Shown here: positions 54,723-63,757 of the stretch, in pieces
Layout: every line of letters starts with the position of its first letter
Numbering within the stretch: the first letter of the stretch is position 1
Assembly (NCBI RefSeq): GCF_019977655.1
Contig: NZ_AP024849.1
Coordinates: forward strand, 96,001-160,000
DNA length: 64,000 nucleotides
Direction: 5' to 3'
Source of the DNA: Clostridium gelidum
GTDB lineage: Bacteria; Bacillota; Clostridia; Clostridiales; Clostridiaceae
Translations under genes and position numbers: made by a program
The notes under the pieces: model-generated
Database searches by the model: none
What the model was told of the DNA's origin: nothing
What the model saw: the letters and a program-made list of their open reading frames with translations, nothing else

Positions 54723-55688
54723 ATGAAAATAGGAAATTTAACCTTTGAGAATAATGTATTTTTAGCGCCTATGGCAGGTGTGACAGGTATATCCTTTAGG
54801 GGACTATGTAAAGAAATGGGATGTGGGTTAGTTTATACTGAAATGGTTAGCGCTAAAGCTTTATATTATGGAAGTGAAAATACACAAGCCTTACTTAGAA
54901 TAGCAGATGAGGAGAGGCCGGTAGCAGTTCAAATTTTTGGCAGGGAGCCAGAAATAATGGCAAATATCTGTGAAGAACATTTAAATAATAGAGATGATAT
55001 TTGCATTATTGATATAAATATGGGGTGTCCAGCTCCTAAGATAGTTAAAAATGGAGAAGGTTCTGCTTTGATGAAGGAGCCAGAACTTGCATATGAAATT
55101 GTAAAAGCTATAAAAAAGGTTTCTAAAAAGCCTGTTACTGTTAAATTCAGAAAGGGATTTGATGATGACAATATTAATGCAGTGGAATTTGCAAAGGGAA
55201 TGGAAGATGCAGGTGCTGATGCAATTACTATCCATGGGCGAACAAGAAAACAGATGTATCAAGGTGTTGCTGATTGGGGCATAATAAAGAAGGCTAAAGA
55301 TAGTGTTTCTATCCCTGTAATAGGAAATGGAGATGTATTTTCACCAGAAGATGCTCTTAATATGAGAAATATCACCAATTGTGATGGTATAATGATCGCA
55401 AGAGGAAGTCAAGGCAATCCATGGATATTTAATCAAGTGAGTAGTGCATTAAAAGGTGAATCTATTAAAGAGATTTCCTATAGAGAAAAAATTGAAATGT
55501 GCCTTAGACATTATGAATTAGCAATTAAATATGATGGTGAATTTAAAGCCATTAGAGAAATGAGAAAACATGCATCATGGTATATTAAAGGTCTCCCAAG
55601 ATGCACAGATATTAGAAATCAAATTAATATCTTAGATGATAGTAAAAAAGTAATTGAGATTTTAATAAGATATAAAGAAGAATTATAA
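54723..55688 (+). CDS. dusB: tRNA-dihydrouridine synthase (DusB-like)
   Basis: This flavin enzyme reduces uridines in the tRNA D-loop. The 321-residue protein has the N-terminal FLAPMAGVTGISFRGLC, EMVSAKALYYG, the INMGCPAPKIVKNGEGSALM motif containing the active-site cysteine, ITIHGRTRKQMY and the FMN phosphate-binding GNGDVFSPEDA. In Bacillus the corresponding gene is also upstream of lysS. The ribosome site AAGGAG lies about 12 bases before the ATG. Confidence 0.95.
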   Translation: MKIGNLTFENNVFLAPMAGVTGISFRGLCKEMGCGLVYTEMVSAKALYYGSENTQALLRIADEERPVAVQIFGREPEIMANICEEHLNNRDDICIIDINMGCPAPKIVKNGEGSALMKEPELAYEIVKAIKKVSKKPVTVKFRKGFDDDNINAVEFAKGMEDAGADAITIHGRTRKQMYQGVADWGIIKKAKDSVSIPVIGNGDVFSPEDALNMRNITNCDGIMIARGSQGNPWIFNQVSSALKGESIKEISYREKIEMCLRHYELAIKYDGEFKAIREMRKHASWYIKGLPRCTDIRNQINILDDSKKVIEILIRYKEEL

Positions 55689-55802
55689 AAGGATTCTTAT
55701 TATAAATAATAGTTAGAATAATTTAATTATTAGGAACATATGCTTTAATATTTAGAAAATCAAATCATAATAGCATGATAAGTTGCTTTAAGACAGGATT
55801 TA

Positions 55803-55831
55803 TTGACATATCAAATATGCTGATTTATAAT
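55803..55831 (+). promoter_or_regulatory. Consensus sigma-A promoter upstream of greA
   Basis: TTGACA (55803-55808), 17 bases, TATAAT (55826-55831) is an exact consensus. It would give a leader of about 185 bases before greA, which contains an ATGAG/CTCAT mini-hairpin shortly before the ribosome site. The rest of the 336-base gap shows nothing else. Confidence 0.75.
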
Positions 55832-56024
55832 TAGTTAAATGTTTTAAGGTTAGAAGTGCATTTTAACTGATTTACAATAAATAATTAAATGTGCTCTGTT
55901 TAAGAAATACTTAATAACAGGGTTTATCTAAGTTTAATTGTGTAATGCAAAATTTAGAATAAAAATCAATGAGCCTACTCATTAATTAAATAAATATAGA
56001 AGGTTTAAAAGGGGAGTAAAATAT

Positions 56025-56507
56025 ATGAGCCAAGCAAAACAATATTTAATGACTTATGAAGGTGTTAAAAAATTAGAAAGTGAACTTGAATATTTAAAGA
56101 CAGTAAAAAGAAAAGAAATAACTGAAAAGATAAAAGTAGCATTAGGTTATGGGGATTTAAGTGAAAACTCTGAATATGATGAAGCTAAGAATGACCAAGC
56201 ATTTACAGAAGGAAGAATACTTCAATTAGAAAATATGTTAAAAAATGCAGTCGTTGTAGATGAATCGGAAATTCCAAGTGATATAGTTTCAGTTGGATCA
56301 AAGGTTAAAGTTAAAGATTATGAATTTGATGAAGAAGTAGAATATTCAATAGTAGGTTCAGCAGAAGCAGATCCTATGAATTTCAAAATATCAAATGAAT
56401 CACCAGTTGGAAGTGCTTTAATTGGCAAAAAAGTAGGGGTCATAATAGAAGTAATAGTTCCAAATGGAGTAAATAAGTTTGAAATACTAGGAATAAGTAG
56501 GAATTAA
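56025..56507 (+). CDS. greA: Transcription elongation factor GreA
   Basis: GreA rescues backtracked RNA polymerase by stimulating transcript cleavage. The 160-residue protein has the N-terminal coiled-coil (MTYEGVKKLESELEYLKTVKRKEI..., tip residues in YGDLSENSEYDEAK) and a C-terminal FKBP-like domain (SPVGSALIGKKVGVIIEV). It lies 13 bases upstream of lysS, so the two are an operon. The ribosome site is AAAGGGGAG. Confidence 0.97.
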   Translation: MSQAKQYLMTYEGVKKLESELEYLKTVKRKEITEKIKVALGYGDLSENSEYDEAKNDQAFTEGRILQLENMLKNAVVVDESEIPSDIVSVGSKVKVKDYEFDEEVEYSIVGSAEADPMNFKISNESPVGSALIGKKVGVIIEVIVPNGVNKFEILGISRN

Positions 56508-56520
56508 TTGGAGGTACAAT

Positions 56521-58026
56521 ATGTCAACAGAAGAAATTAGTATACAGGAGTTAGAATCTCAGTATAATGAACAAGAAGGCTTAAGAAGAGATAAACTAAC
56601 AGAATTGCAAAGTATAGGAAAAGATCCTTTTGATGTTTATAAAGTAGAAAGAACACATACATCAGAACAAGTAAAAGAAGGATATAATGAGTTAGAAGGC
56701 AAAGAAGTAACAGTTGTTGGAAGAATGATGTCTAAAAGAGGTCAAGGTAAGGTTGTATTTTCAGATATATATGATAAAGATGGAAAAATACAATTATTTT
56801 TAAAGATTGATAAAGTAGGAGAAGAGAACTTAAAGCAATATAAGACTTATGATTTGGGAGATTGGATTGTAGCAACTGGAGAAGTATTTAAGACAAGAAC
56901 AGAAGAAGTTACAATAAATGTTAATTCCTTCGAATTAATTTGTAAGTCGCTAAAGCCACTTCCAGAGAAATGGCATGGATTAAAGGATCCAGACTTGAGA
57001 TATAGACAAAGAGAAGTTGATATAATTACAAATCCGGGAGTAAAGGATACGTTTATAAAGAGAAGTAAGATTGTATCAGGAATAAGAGAATTCTTAGACA
57101 CTAAGGGATTTCTAGAAGTAGAAACTCCAATCCTTGGATCAATAGCAGGTGGAGCTGCTGCAAGGCCATTTATGACCCATCATAATACATTAGATATGGA
57201 TATGTACTTAAGAATTGCAACAGAATTGTATCTTAAGAGATTGGTTGTTGCTGGATTTGAAAAAGTATATGAAATAGGCAGAAACTTTAGAAATGAAGGT
57301 ATGGATGTTAGACATAATCCGGAATTTACGTGTATTGAATTGTATGAAGCGTATTCAGATTATAATGATATGATGGAAATTACAGAGAACATGGTTGCCT
57401 ATGTTTGTGAAAAGATAAACGGGACTACTAAGGTTGCTTATCAAGGAACAGAAATAGATTTTAAGCCACCTTGGAGAAGAATAACTATGGTAGATGTTGT
57501 AAAAGAATATGCAGGAATAGATTTTAATGAAATTAAATCTAATGAAGAAGCTCAAGCTATAGCTAAAGAAAAGCATTTGGAATTTGCGAAACCATTAGAC
57601 ACAGTAACAAAGGGCGAAGTGTTAAATGCTTTATACGAAGAATTTGGTGAAGCAAATATGATTCAACCTACATTTGTAATGGATTATCCAGTTGAAATTT
57701 CACCTCTTACAAAGAAGAAGAGAGGAAATCCAGAGTTTACTGAAAGATTTGAAGGATTTGTATTTGGTAGAGAAGTTTGTAATGCATACTCAGAATTAAA
57801 TGATCCTATAGTTCAAAGACAAAGATTTGAGCAACAAGCTAATGAGAGAGAACTTGGTGATGACGAAGCATATATGTTTGATGAACAATTTATGAGCGCT
57901 CTTGAAACAGGTATGCCACCAACAGGCGGAATGGGAATGGGTATAGATAGACTTGTAATGTTTTTAACTGATACAGCATCAATTAGAGATGTTATATTAT
58001 TCCCAACAATGAGACCACAAAAATAG
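56521..58026 (+). CDS. lysS: Lysyl-tRNA synthetase (class II)
   Basis: LysS charges tRNA-Lys. The 501-residue protein has an N-terminal OB-fold anticodon-binding domain (about 60-150, EVTVVGRMMSKRGQGKVVFSDI) and the class IIb catalytic core. Motif 2 is visible as GRNFRNEGMDVRHNPEFTCIE and motif 3 as GMGMGIDRLVMFLTD near the C-terminus. It is cotranscribed with greA and followed by a strong terminator. Confidence 0.97.
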   Translation: MSTEEISIQELESQYNEQEGLRRDKLTELQSIGKDPFDVYKVERTHTSEQVKEGYNELEGKEVTVVGRMMSKRGQGKVVFSDIYDKDGKIQLFLKIDKVGEENLKQYKTYDLGDWIVATGEVFKTRTEEVTINVNSFELICKSLKPLPEKWHGLKDPDLRYRQREVDIITNPGVKDTFIKRSKIVSGIREFLDTKGFLEVETPILGSIAGGAAARPFMTHHNTLDMDMYLRIATELYLKRLVVAGFEKVYEIGRNFRNEGMDVRHNPEFTCIELYEAYSDYNDMMEITENMVAYVCEKINGTTKVAYQGTEIDFKPPWRRITMVDVVKEYAGIDFNEIKSNEEAQAIAKEKHLEFAKPLDTVTKGEVLNALYEEFGEANMIQPTFVMDYPVEISPLTKKKRGNPEFTERFEGFVFGREVCNAYSELNDPIVQRQRFEQQANERELGDDEAYMFDEQFMSALETGMPPTGGMGMGIDRLVMFLTDTASIRDVILFPTMRPQK

Positions 58027-58087
58027 TATAAGATTTAAGAGTATATAATACTTTTAAAACTAAATATGATTAATATGCTGATAAAGA

Positions 58088-58125
58088 AGATTCATATATA
58101 AAACAATATATATGAATCTTTTTTA
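58088..58125 (+). terminator. Intrinsic terminator of the greA-lysS operon
   Basis: A 13-base perfect stem AGATTCATATATA/TATATATGAATCT is followed by TTTTTT. Confidence 0.85.
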
Positions 58126-58144
58126 GTTATAACAATTAAAAAGC

Positions 58145-58172
58145 TTGAATTATTAAAGAAAGCTGATATAAT
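58145..58172 (+). promoter_or_regulatory. Promoter of tRNA-Asn copy 1
   Basis: TTGAAT, 16 bases, TATAAT, within a block (AAAGCTGATATAATAGATTAAGTAATGACG) repeated before all three tRNA-Asn genes. Confidence 0.7.
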
Positions 58173-58189
58173 AGATTAAGTAATGACGT

Positions 58190-58264
<75 letters not shown>

Positions 58265-58472
58265 TTTGTTTATACTTTTTTAATATGAATGAGATTAGAA
58301 GTTGTAGCATATAAAATTGAATATCTGCTATAGCTTTTTTATTTTTAAAATTATAATGGGTAAAATATTGGCAAGGATTAAAAATCAATATGATTACGAA
58401 GAAGTGATAATTACTTGATTAAAATGGTTGAGTGAAAAGATACAGATTTTTATGTTTTATATAAGAATAGAG

Positions 58473-58500
58473 TTGCATAATTTGGAAAAGCTGATATAAT
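58473..58500 (+). promoter_or_regulatory. Promoter of tRNA-Asn copy 2
   Basis: TTGCAT, 16 bases, TATAAT, nearly identical to the promoter of copy 3 (shared AGTTGCATAATT / GGTTGCATAATT). Confidence 0.7.
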
Positions 58501-58517
58501 AGATTAAGTAATGACGT

Positions 58518-58592
<75 letters not shown>

Positions 58593-58637
58593 TTTTTTTA
58601 TGCTTTTATAATAAGTAACATTTGATGAAATAGTTGA

Positions 58638-58665
58638 GGGTGGAAAGTATTTTCCACCCTTTTGT
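58638..58665. terminator. Terminator between tRNA-Asn copy 2 and ssb
   Basis: The stem GGGTGGAAA/TTTCCACCC is followed by TTTTGTT on the plus strand. It ends the tRNA transcript and may also act weakly on ssb, which ends 5 bases away on the other strand. Confidence 0.75.
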
Positions 58666-58669
58666 TATA

Positions 58670-58999
58670 TTAAATTACATTTGGTTTATTATCAATAAAG
58701 TCAAAATCTTCTAGAATTATATCTACTGCATACTTTTTTGAATTATTTTTATCCAAGTAGCTACCAGCTCTGAGTTTACCTTCTATGGATAATTTGCGAC
58801 CTTTAGTTATGTACTGAGATAGTATCTCAGCTTTTCTATCAAAGGCAACGATATTAATAAAATTTGTTGTATTTTCTTTTGTTGTGGAGTTATACTCATC
58901 GACTGCTAAAGTGAACCTTACATAATTTCTTTCATCGGTTCCAAAATGTTGAAGTTCTAGATCTCTTGTGACTCTACCTATAAGATATACTCTATTCAT
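58670..58999 (-). CDS. Short single-stranded DNA-binding protein
   Basis: The 109-residue OB-fold protein matches the SSB family (MNRVYLIGRVTRDLEL, YVRFTLAVDEYN, FINIVAFDRKAEILSQYITKG, SIEGKLRAGSY). It ends at FDFIDNKPNVI and lacks the long flexible tail and acidic DDDIPF-type tip through which housekeeping SSB recruits partners. It is therefore probably an accessory SSB paralogue and not the main replication protein. The minus-strand ATG follows TAGGAGGAAAA. It is a single gene between two tRNA-Asn cassettes on the opposite strand. Confidence 0.9.
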   Translation of the reverse strand: MNRVYLIGRVTRDLELQHFGTDERNYVRFTLAVDEYNSTTKENTTNFINIVAFDRKAEILSQYITKGRKLSIEGKLRAGSYLDKNNSKKYAVDIILEDFDFIDNKPNVI

Positions 59000-59116
59000 A
59001 TTTTTTCCTCCTAAAAATTATTTATTTTAAGTTTAGACAAAAACATAGGTTCGTATTCATGAAAAAAATAAAAAGATAAGAAATCAGAGAAAAAAGTAAA
59101 AAGATATGAAATAGGG

Positions 59117-59144
59117 TTGCATAATTATAAAAAGCTGATATAAT
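59117..59144 (+). promoter_or_regulatory. Promoter of tRNA-Asn copy 3
   Basis: TTGCAT, 16 bases, TATAAT, in the repeated upstream block. Confidence 0.7.
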
Positions 59145-59161
59145 AGATTAAGTAATGACGT

Positions 59162-59236
<75 letters not shown>

Positions 59237-59270
59237 TTTTTTTATACTTTTTTAAAAAGATATTTTAGTC

Positions 59271-59298
59271 TTGACATATAAAGGTATTTTGTTAAAAT
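59271..59298 (+). promoter_or_regulatory. Promoter of the glyQS T-box transcript
   Basis: Consensus TTGACA (59271-59276), 16 bases, TAAAAT (59293-59298), immediately ahead of the T-box leader. Confidence 0.65.
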
Positions 59299-59305
59299 TA
59301 ATTTA

Positions 59306-59501
59306 TGAATTGAATATACATGTTGAAAAAGAATAGTAATTTATAAATCAATTTAAGAGAAGTGGCATTTGGTGTGAGCCATTATTGATTTTAGATGAAT
59401 GGGAACTTTTGAGTGTAATATCGAAAGATGGGCTTAAGCCAAAAAGGGTGGAACCGCGGAATTATAATTTCGTCCCTTTGTGCTTAGAGCCTTTTTATTT
59501 T
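59306..59501 (+). promoter_or_regulatory. T-box riboswitch controlling glycyl-tRNA synthetase
   Basis: The diagnostic T-box sequence GGGTGGAACCGCGG is at 59446-59459, followed by CGTCCCTTT. An upstream stem I region contains a GTGGC...GGTGTGAGCC distal structure. The terminator pairs GGGCTTAAGC...AAAGGG (from 59430) with CCCTTTGTGCTTAGAGCC, followed by TTTTTATTTT. Uncharged tRNA should stabilise the antiterminator and allow glyQS transcription. I could not fix the specifier codon by eye; glycine is inferred from the downstream gene. Confidence 0.9.
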
Positions 59502-59619
59502 ATTTACAAAATAAAACTATAAAGATATTTATAAACACATAAATAATTTTATACATGCTAGTTGTGAATAAGATTATTAATGCGCAATACTTAATAAAAT
59601 ATATTTGGAGGGATAAATA

Positions 59620-61011
59620 ATGGCAGTAGAAAAAACAATGGATAAGATTGTAGCACTTTGCAAAAATAGAGGATTTGTATTCCCTGGCTCAGACATATAC
59701 GGAGGGCTAGCTAATTCATGGGATTATGGCCCTTTGGGTGTAGAATTTAAAAATAATGTAAAAAAGGCATGGTGGAAGAAGTTTGTTCAAGAAAGTCCTT
59801 ATAACGTTGGATTAGATTCTGCAATTTTAATGAATAGTCAAGTTTGGGTTGCATCAGGACACGTTGGTGGATTTTCAGATCCATTAATGGATTGTAAAGA
59901 ATGTAAGGCAAGATTTAGAGCTGATAAGATAGTTGAAGATCATATGACAGAAAATGGTGCAGAAGTAGCTAGCGCTGATGGATGGACTAATGAACAATTA
60001 AAAGAATATATTGAAAGTAATAATATAGCTTGTCCTAAATGCGGAAAGATGAACTATACAGATATAAGAAAGTTTAATCTTATGTATAAGACTTTTCAAG
60101 GTGTTACTGAAGATAGTAAGTCAGAAATCTATTTAAGACCGGAAACAGCACAAGGTATATTTGTAAATTTTAAGGCAGTGCAAAGAACTTCAAGAAAAAA
60201 AGTGCCATTTGGTATAGCTCAAGTAGGTAAATCTTTTAGAAATGAAATTACTCCTGGAAATTTTATATTTAGAATAAGAGAATTTGAACAAATGGAGTTA
60301 GAATTCTTCTGCAAGCCAGGAACTGATTTGGAATGGCACAAATATTGGAAGGATTATTGCTGGAATTTCTTACTTAACTTAAGTATAAAGCCAGAAAGCT
60401 TAAGAATGAGAGATCATGGTGAAGAAGAATTATCATTTTATTCAAATGCAACTTCTGATATAGAATACTTATTCCCATTTGGATGGGGTGAACTTTGGGG
60501 TATAGCAGATAGAACTGACTATGATTTAACTAAACATCAAGAACATTCAGGGCAAGATTTAAGCTACTTAGATCAAACAACTAATGAAAAATATATACCA
60601 TATGTTATAGAGCCATCCCTAGGTGCTGATAGAGTTACTTTAGCATTATTAGTTGAAGCTTATGATGAAGAGGAATTAGAAGATGGAGATGTTAGAACAG
60701 TAATGCACTTACATCCTACATTAGCTCCATTTAAAGCAGCTATATTACCTCTTTCTAAAAAGCTTTCAGAAAAAGCTTTAGATGTTTATTCAGAATTAAG
60801 CAAAAAATTCAATGTTGATTTTGATGAAACAGGAAGTATAGGGAAGAGATACAGAAGACAAGATGAAATAGGAACTCCTTATTGTATAACAATTGATTTT
60901 GATACAGTAGAAGATGGCGCAGTTACTATTAGAGATAGAGATACTATGAAACAAGAAAGAATTAAGATAAGTGAATTAGAAAGTTATATTCAAAAGAGTT
61001 TAGAGTTTTAA
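59620..61011 (+). CDS. glyQS: Glycyl-tRNA synthetase, single-subunit (alpha2) type
   Basis: This class IIa synthetase (463 residues) charges tRNA-Gly and resembles the single-chain eukaryote/Gram-positive type rather than the alpha2-beta2 GlyQ/GlyS enzyme. It begins with the characteristic CKNRGFVFPGSDIYGGLANSWDYGPLG and has two Cys pairs (CKECKARF, CPKCGK) that may bind zinc. Motif 2 is in FRNEITPGNFIFRIREFEQ, and the C-terminal anticodon domain includes HPTLAPFKAAILPL. Expression is governed by the upstream T-box. The ribosome site is TGGAGGGA. Confidence 0.96.
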   Translation: MAVEKTMDKIVALCKNRGFVFPGSDIYGGLANSWDYGPLGVEFKNNVKKAWWKKFVQESPYNVGLDSAILMNSQVWVASGHVGGFSDPLMDCKECKARFRADKIVEDHMTENGAEVASADGWTNEQLKEYIESNNIACPKCGKMNYTDIRKFNLMYKTFQGVTEDSKSEIYLRPETAQGIFVNFKAVQRTSRKKVPFGIAQVGKSFRNEITPGNFIFRIREFEQMELEFFCKPGTDLEWHKYWKDYCWNFLLNLSIKPESLRMRDHGEEELSFYSNATSDIEYLFPFGWGELWGIADRTDYDLTKHQEHSGQDLSYLDQTTNEKYIPYVIEPSLGADRVTLALLVEAYDEEELEDGDVRTVMHLHPTLAPFKAAILPLSKKLSEKALDVYSELSKKFNVDFDETGSIGKRYRRQDEIGTPYCITIDFDTVEDGAVTIRDRDTMKQERIKISELESYIQKSLEF

Positions 61012-61025
61012 TAAAATATAAAAAT

Positions 61026-61056
61026 ACAGCCTACTGATGATTTGTCAGTAGGCTGT
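61026..61056. terminator. Bidirectional terminator between glyQS and the acyltransferase gene
   Basis: A 12-base perfect stem ACAGCCTACTGA/TCAGTAGGCTGT. The T run is better on the minus strand (ATTTTTATATTTT), so it mainly closes the acyltransferase gene. Confidence 0.75.
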
Positions 61057-61086
61057 TAACGTATTTAAGCTTATAGAAATCTTTAT

Positions 61087-62094
61087 TTAAACACTTAAAT
61101 TTACATATTCTTGTTTCTTTTTATGCTTTCCTAATAAAAAACCAAGATATGTATTGAAGAAATATATAACGCCATATTCAAATGATATAACCGTTATAAG
61201 TGCAATTATCGGATATGCATAACTATAGAATGTTGGAATATATGAATTGAATATTTTTGCCAAGGTCACATTATACACACTGATTAACATAATATGAGTG
61301 CCCATGACTATAAGTGAGTTTTTGCCGTAGTATTCTAAAGCTTTATTTTCATTTAGTTTCTTGCTAAGAAAGATAATAGCTAATGTTCCTATAATACTAT
61401 TTATAGTATAGTAAACAGGATTATTGAATTTTAATTCAAATAAATCAACGGCGCCGTTAACATATGTTAAAAATATATTTACTAAAAATATAAATACAAG
61501 TTGTAAGTTGGATAGATTTATTTTAGTAATTATATTAAATAAATAATTACCTATTGTAATAAAGCCTATAGCTGTGCAACTTCTTAATAATGATAATAAT
61601 AAAGTATCGGGTTGAGCTTTTATGAAAAATGGGATAATGAAGATTAATGTAGTAATAGAGATTTTAATTATAAAATTAGAAATATTTTCATTAATTAATT
61701 TAAATGATACTTCAGAAATAAAAATACATGGAAGAAACCATATTGCAGAACGTCCACATAATTTAAAGATATAAACAACATGATCAATGGCAAGTTGAAG
61801 TGTTAAATAATGTCCTCTCCATGCAACAGCCATTAAAAAGAAATAATTAATAATTGCAAACGATAAATATGGTAATAATAAACTGGGAATCTTTTTCATA
61901 ATAAATTCTCTTAATGTACGTTTATTGTTAGTCAAATTTAACAAACAGCCTGATATTATAAAAAATAGAGGCATATGGAAAGAATATAGCCATATTCTTA
62001 TAATATTACTTTCATTAGAAACAATATGTCCAAATGCAACAAGCATTATAGATATTCCCTTAGCTATATCCAAGAAATTTAATCTTTTATTCAT
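61087..62094 (-). CDS. Acyltransferase 3 family membrane protein
   Basis: The 335-residue protein has about ten membrane segments. It shows the family N-terminal motif LDIAKGISIMLVAFGHI with the conserved histidine, then SFHMPLFFIISGCLL and an R-rich turn. Relatives (OafA/WecH/NolL, fucose 4-O-acetylase-like) acetylate surface polysaccharides, peptidoglycan or glycans; the acceptor here is not indicated. It stands alone on the minus strand between glyQS and murD, with no polysaccharide genes adjacent. The upstream ribosome site on the minus strand is AAGGAAGG, rather far (about 10 bases) from the ATG. Confidence 0.88.
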   Translation of the reverse strand: MNKRLNFLDIAKGISIMLVAFGHIVSNESNIIRIWLYSFHMPLFFIISGCLLNLTNNKRTLREFIMKKIPSLLLPYLSFAIINYFFLMAVAWRGHYLTLQLAIDHVVYIFKLCGRSAIWFLPCIFISEVSFKLINENISNFIIKISITTLIFIIPFFIKAQPDTLLLSLLRSCTAIGFITIGNYLFNIITKINLSNLQLVFIFLVNIFLTYVNGAVDLFELKFNNPVYYTINSIIGTLAIIFLSKKLNENKALEYYGKNSLIVMGTHIMLISVYNVTLAKIFNSYIPTFYSYAYPIIALITVISFEYGVIYFFNTYLGFLLGKHKKKQEYVNLSV

Positions 62095-62311
62095 TTTTTA
62101 ATACCTTCCTTAACTAATTAGATTATTTAAATTACAATTATACCATAAAAATATTAGCAAATAAGTAATAAAAAAATATTAACAATAAAAGGGGATATAA
62201 TAAACAATCTAGTGCTAATATGGAATGAAAGTTTTTATAGTGCTATAATTAAAGCTAAGCAAAAATAGAGTATTTCTATAAATATAAATGATTTTAATAT
62301 GGAGGATGGAA

Positions 62312-63688
62312 ATGAGAAAAGACTTTAGAGAGTTTAAAAGGTTCATATTAGGGAAAAAGGTTGCAGTTGTTGGAATTGGCGTGAGTAATATTCCTTTAAT
62401 CAACTTTTTATTAGACTTAGGTGCTACAGTAACAGCATTTGATAAGAAGACTAAAGAAGAACTTAAAGATGTGGCAACTGATTTTAATAATAAAGGTGTT
62501 AAATTAGAACTTGGAGCAGGATATTTAGATAATCTGAATGGATTTGATGTAGTATTTAAGACACCATCTATGAGAATTGATTGTGAATCATTAGTTAAGG
62601 TAAAAAAAGAAGGGGCATATATTACTTCTGAAATGGAGGAATTTGTAAGATATACTAAAGGAAAAGTATATGCAATAACAGGCAGTGATGGAAAGACAAC
62701 AACTACAACAATTATTTCTAAGTTGTTAGAAGAACAAGGATATAAAACTTGGGTTGGAGGAAATATAGGAACTCCATTATTTTCACAAATAGAAAAAATA
62801 AATGAAAATGATAGAGTTGTATTGGAGCTATCTAGTTTTCAACTTATGACTATGAAAGAAGAAGTTGATATTGCTATATGTACAAATTTAGCGCCTAATC
62901 ATTTAGATATGCATAAGGATATGGAAGAGTATATAGAAGCTAAGAAAAATATTTTTTTATACCAAGATTCGAAAGGACTATTGATAGTAAATAGAGAAAA
63001 TGAAATTACTCATGACTTTAAAAAAGAAGCAAAGGGAATTGTAAAAGAATTTAGCTCTAATAGAGAGATATTAGATGGATCATATTATAAAGAGGGTGTA
63101 CTTTATGTTGAAGGAAAGGAAGTATGCAAAAAGGATGATATAGTAATTAAGGGTATGCATAATGTTGAAAATTACCTTGCTGCATTTATAGCTACTAAAG
63201 ATGATGTTTCTGTGGAAACTATGAAAAAGGTTGCGGAAACTTTCACAGGTGTTGAACATAGATGTGAACTTGTAAGAGAAATGGATGGCGTTAAATATTA
63301 TAATGATTCAATAGCTTCAAGCCCAACAAGAACTTTAGCTGGACTTAAAGCATTTGATGAAAAAGTCATAGTTATTGCAGGCGGATATGATAAGAAGATA
63401 CCTTTTGAACCATTAGCCTATGAAGGCTATCCTTATATAAAAGAATTAATTCTTATGGGTGCAACAAAAGACAAGATAAAGACTGTATTTGATAAGTTAG
63501 AAGAGGAAAAAGGAATTAAGACTAACATAAAAATGGCTAAATCATTAGAGGATGCTGTTAATATAGCTAAAGAGTCAGCTGAGGCAGGGGATATTATTAC
63601 ATTATCACCAGCGTGTGCATCATTCGATATGTATCCTAATTTTATGGTAAGAGGAAATAAATTTAAAGATATAGTAAATGCGTTATAA
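62312..63688 (+). CDS. murD: UDP-N-acetylmuramoylalanine--D-glutamate ligase
   Basis: MurD adds D-glutamate to UDP-MurNAc-L-Ala. The 458-residue protein has an N-terminal UDP-binding domain (KKVAVVGIGVSNIPL), the P-loop ITGSDGKTTTTTI (about 121-133), the LELSSFQLM motif and NLAPNHLDMH, which are specific to MurD. The C-terminal domain has YNDSIASSPTRT and GGYDKKIPFEPL. I chose the ATG at 62312, 6 bases after GGAGG; the upstream in-frame ATGs at 62288 and 62306 overlap or precede that site. Confidence 0.96.
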   Translation: MRKDFREFKRFILGKKVAVVGIGVSNIPLINFLLDLGATVTAFDKKTKEELKDVATDFNNKGVKLELGAGYLDNLNGFDVVFKTPSMRIDCESLVKVKKEGAYITSEMEEFVRYTKGKVYAITGSDGKTTTTTIISKLLEEQGYKTWVGGNIGTPLFSQIEKINENDRVVLELSSFQLMTMKEEVDIAICTNLAPNHLDMHKDMEEYIEAKKNIFLYQDSKGLLIVNRENEITHDFKKEAKGIVKEFSSNREILDGSYYKEGVLYVEGKEVCKKDDIVIKGMHNVENYLAAFIATKDDVSVETMKKVAETFTGVEHRCELVREMDGVKYYNDSIASSPTRTLAGLKAFDEKVIVIAGGYDKKIPFEPLAYEGYPYIKELILMGATKDKIKTVFDKLEEEKGIKTNIKMAKSLEDAVNIAKESAEAGDIITLSPACASFDMYPNFMVRGNKFKDIVNAL

Positions 63689-63706
63689 TTATAGAGCTTA
63701 TATATT

Positions 63707-63746
63707 AAAAAAGAAGGTTTGAAAATATTTTCAAACCTTCTTTTTA
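63707..63746. terminator. Bidirectional terminator after murD
   Basis: A perfect 19-base stem (63707-63725 with 63727-63745) with A-run and T-run flanks serves murD on the plus strand and the convergent gene on the minus strand. Confidence 0.85.
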
Positions 63747-63757
63747 ATATATAAGAT

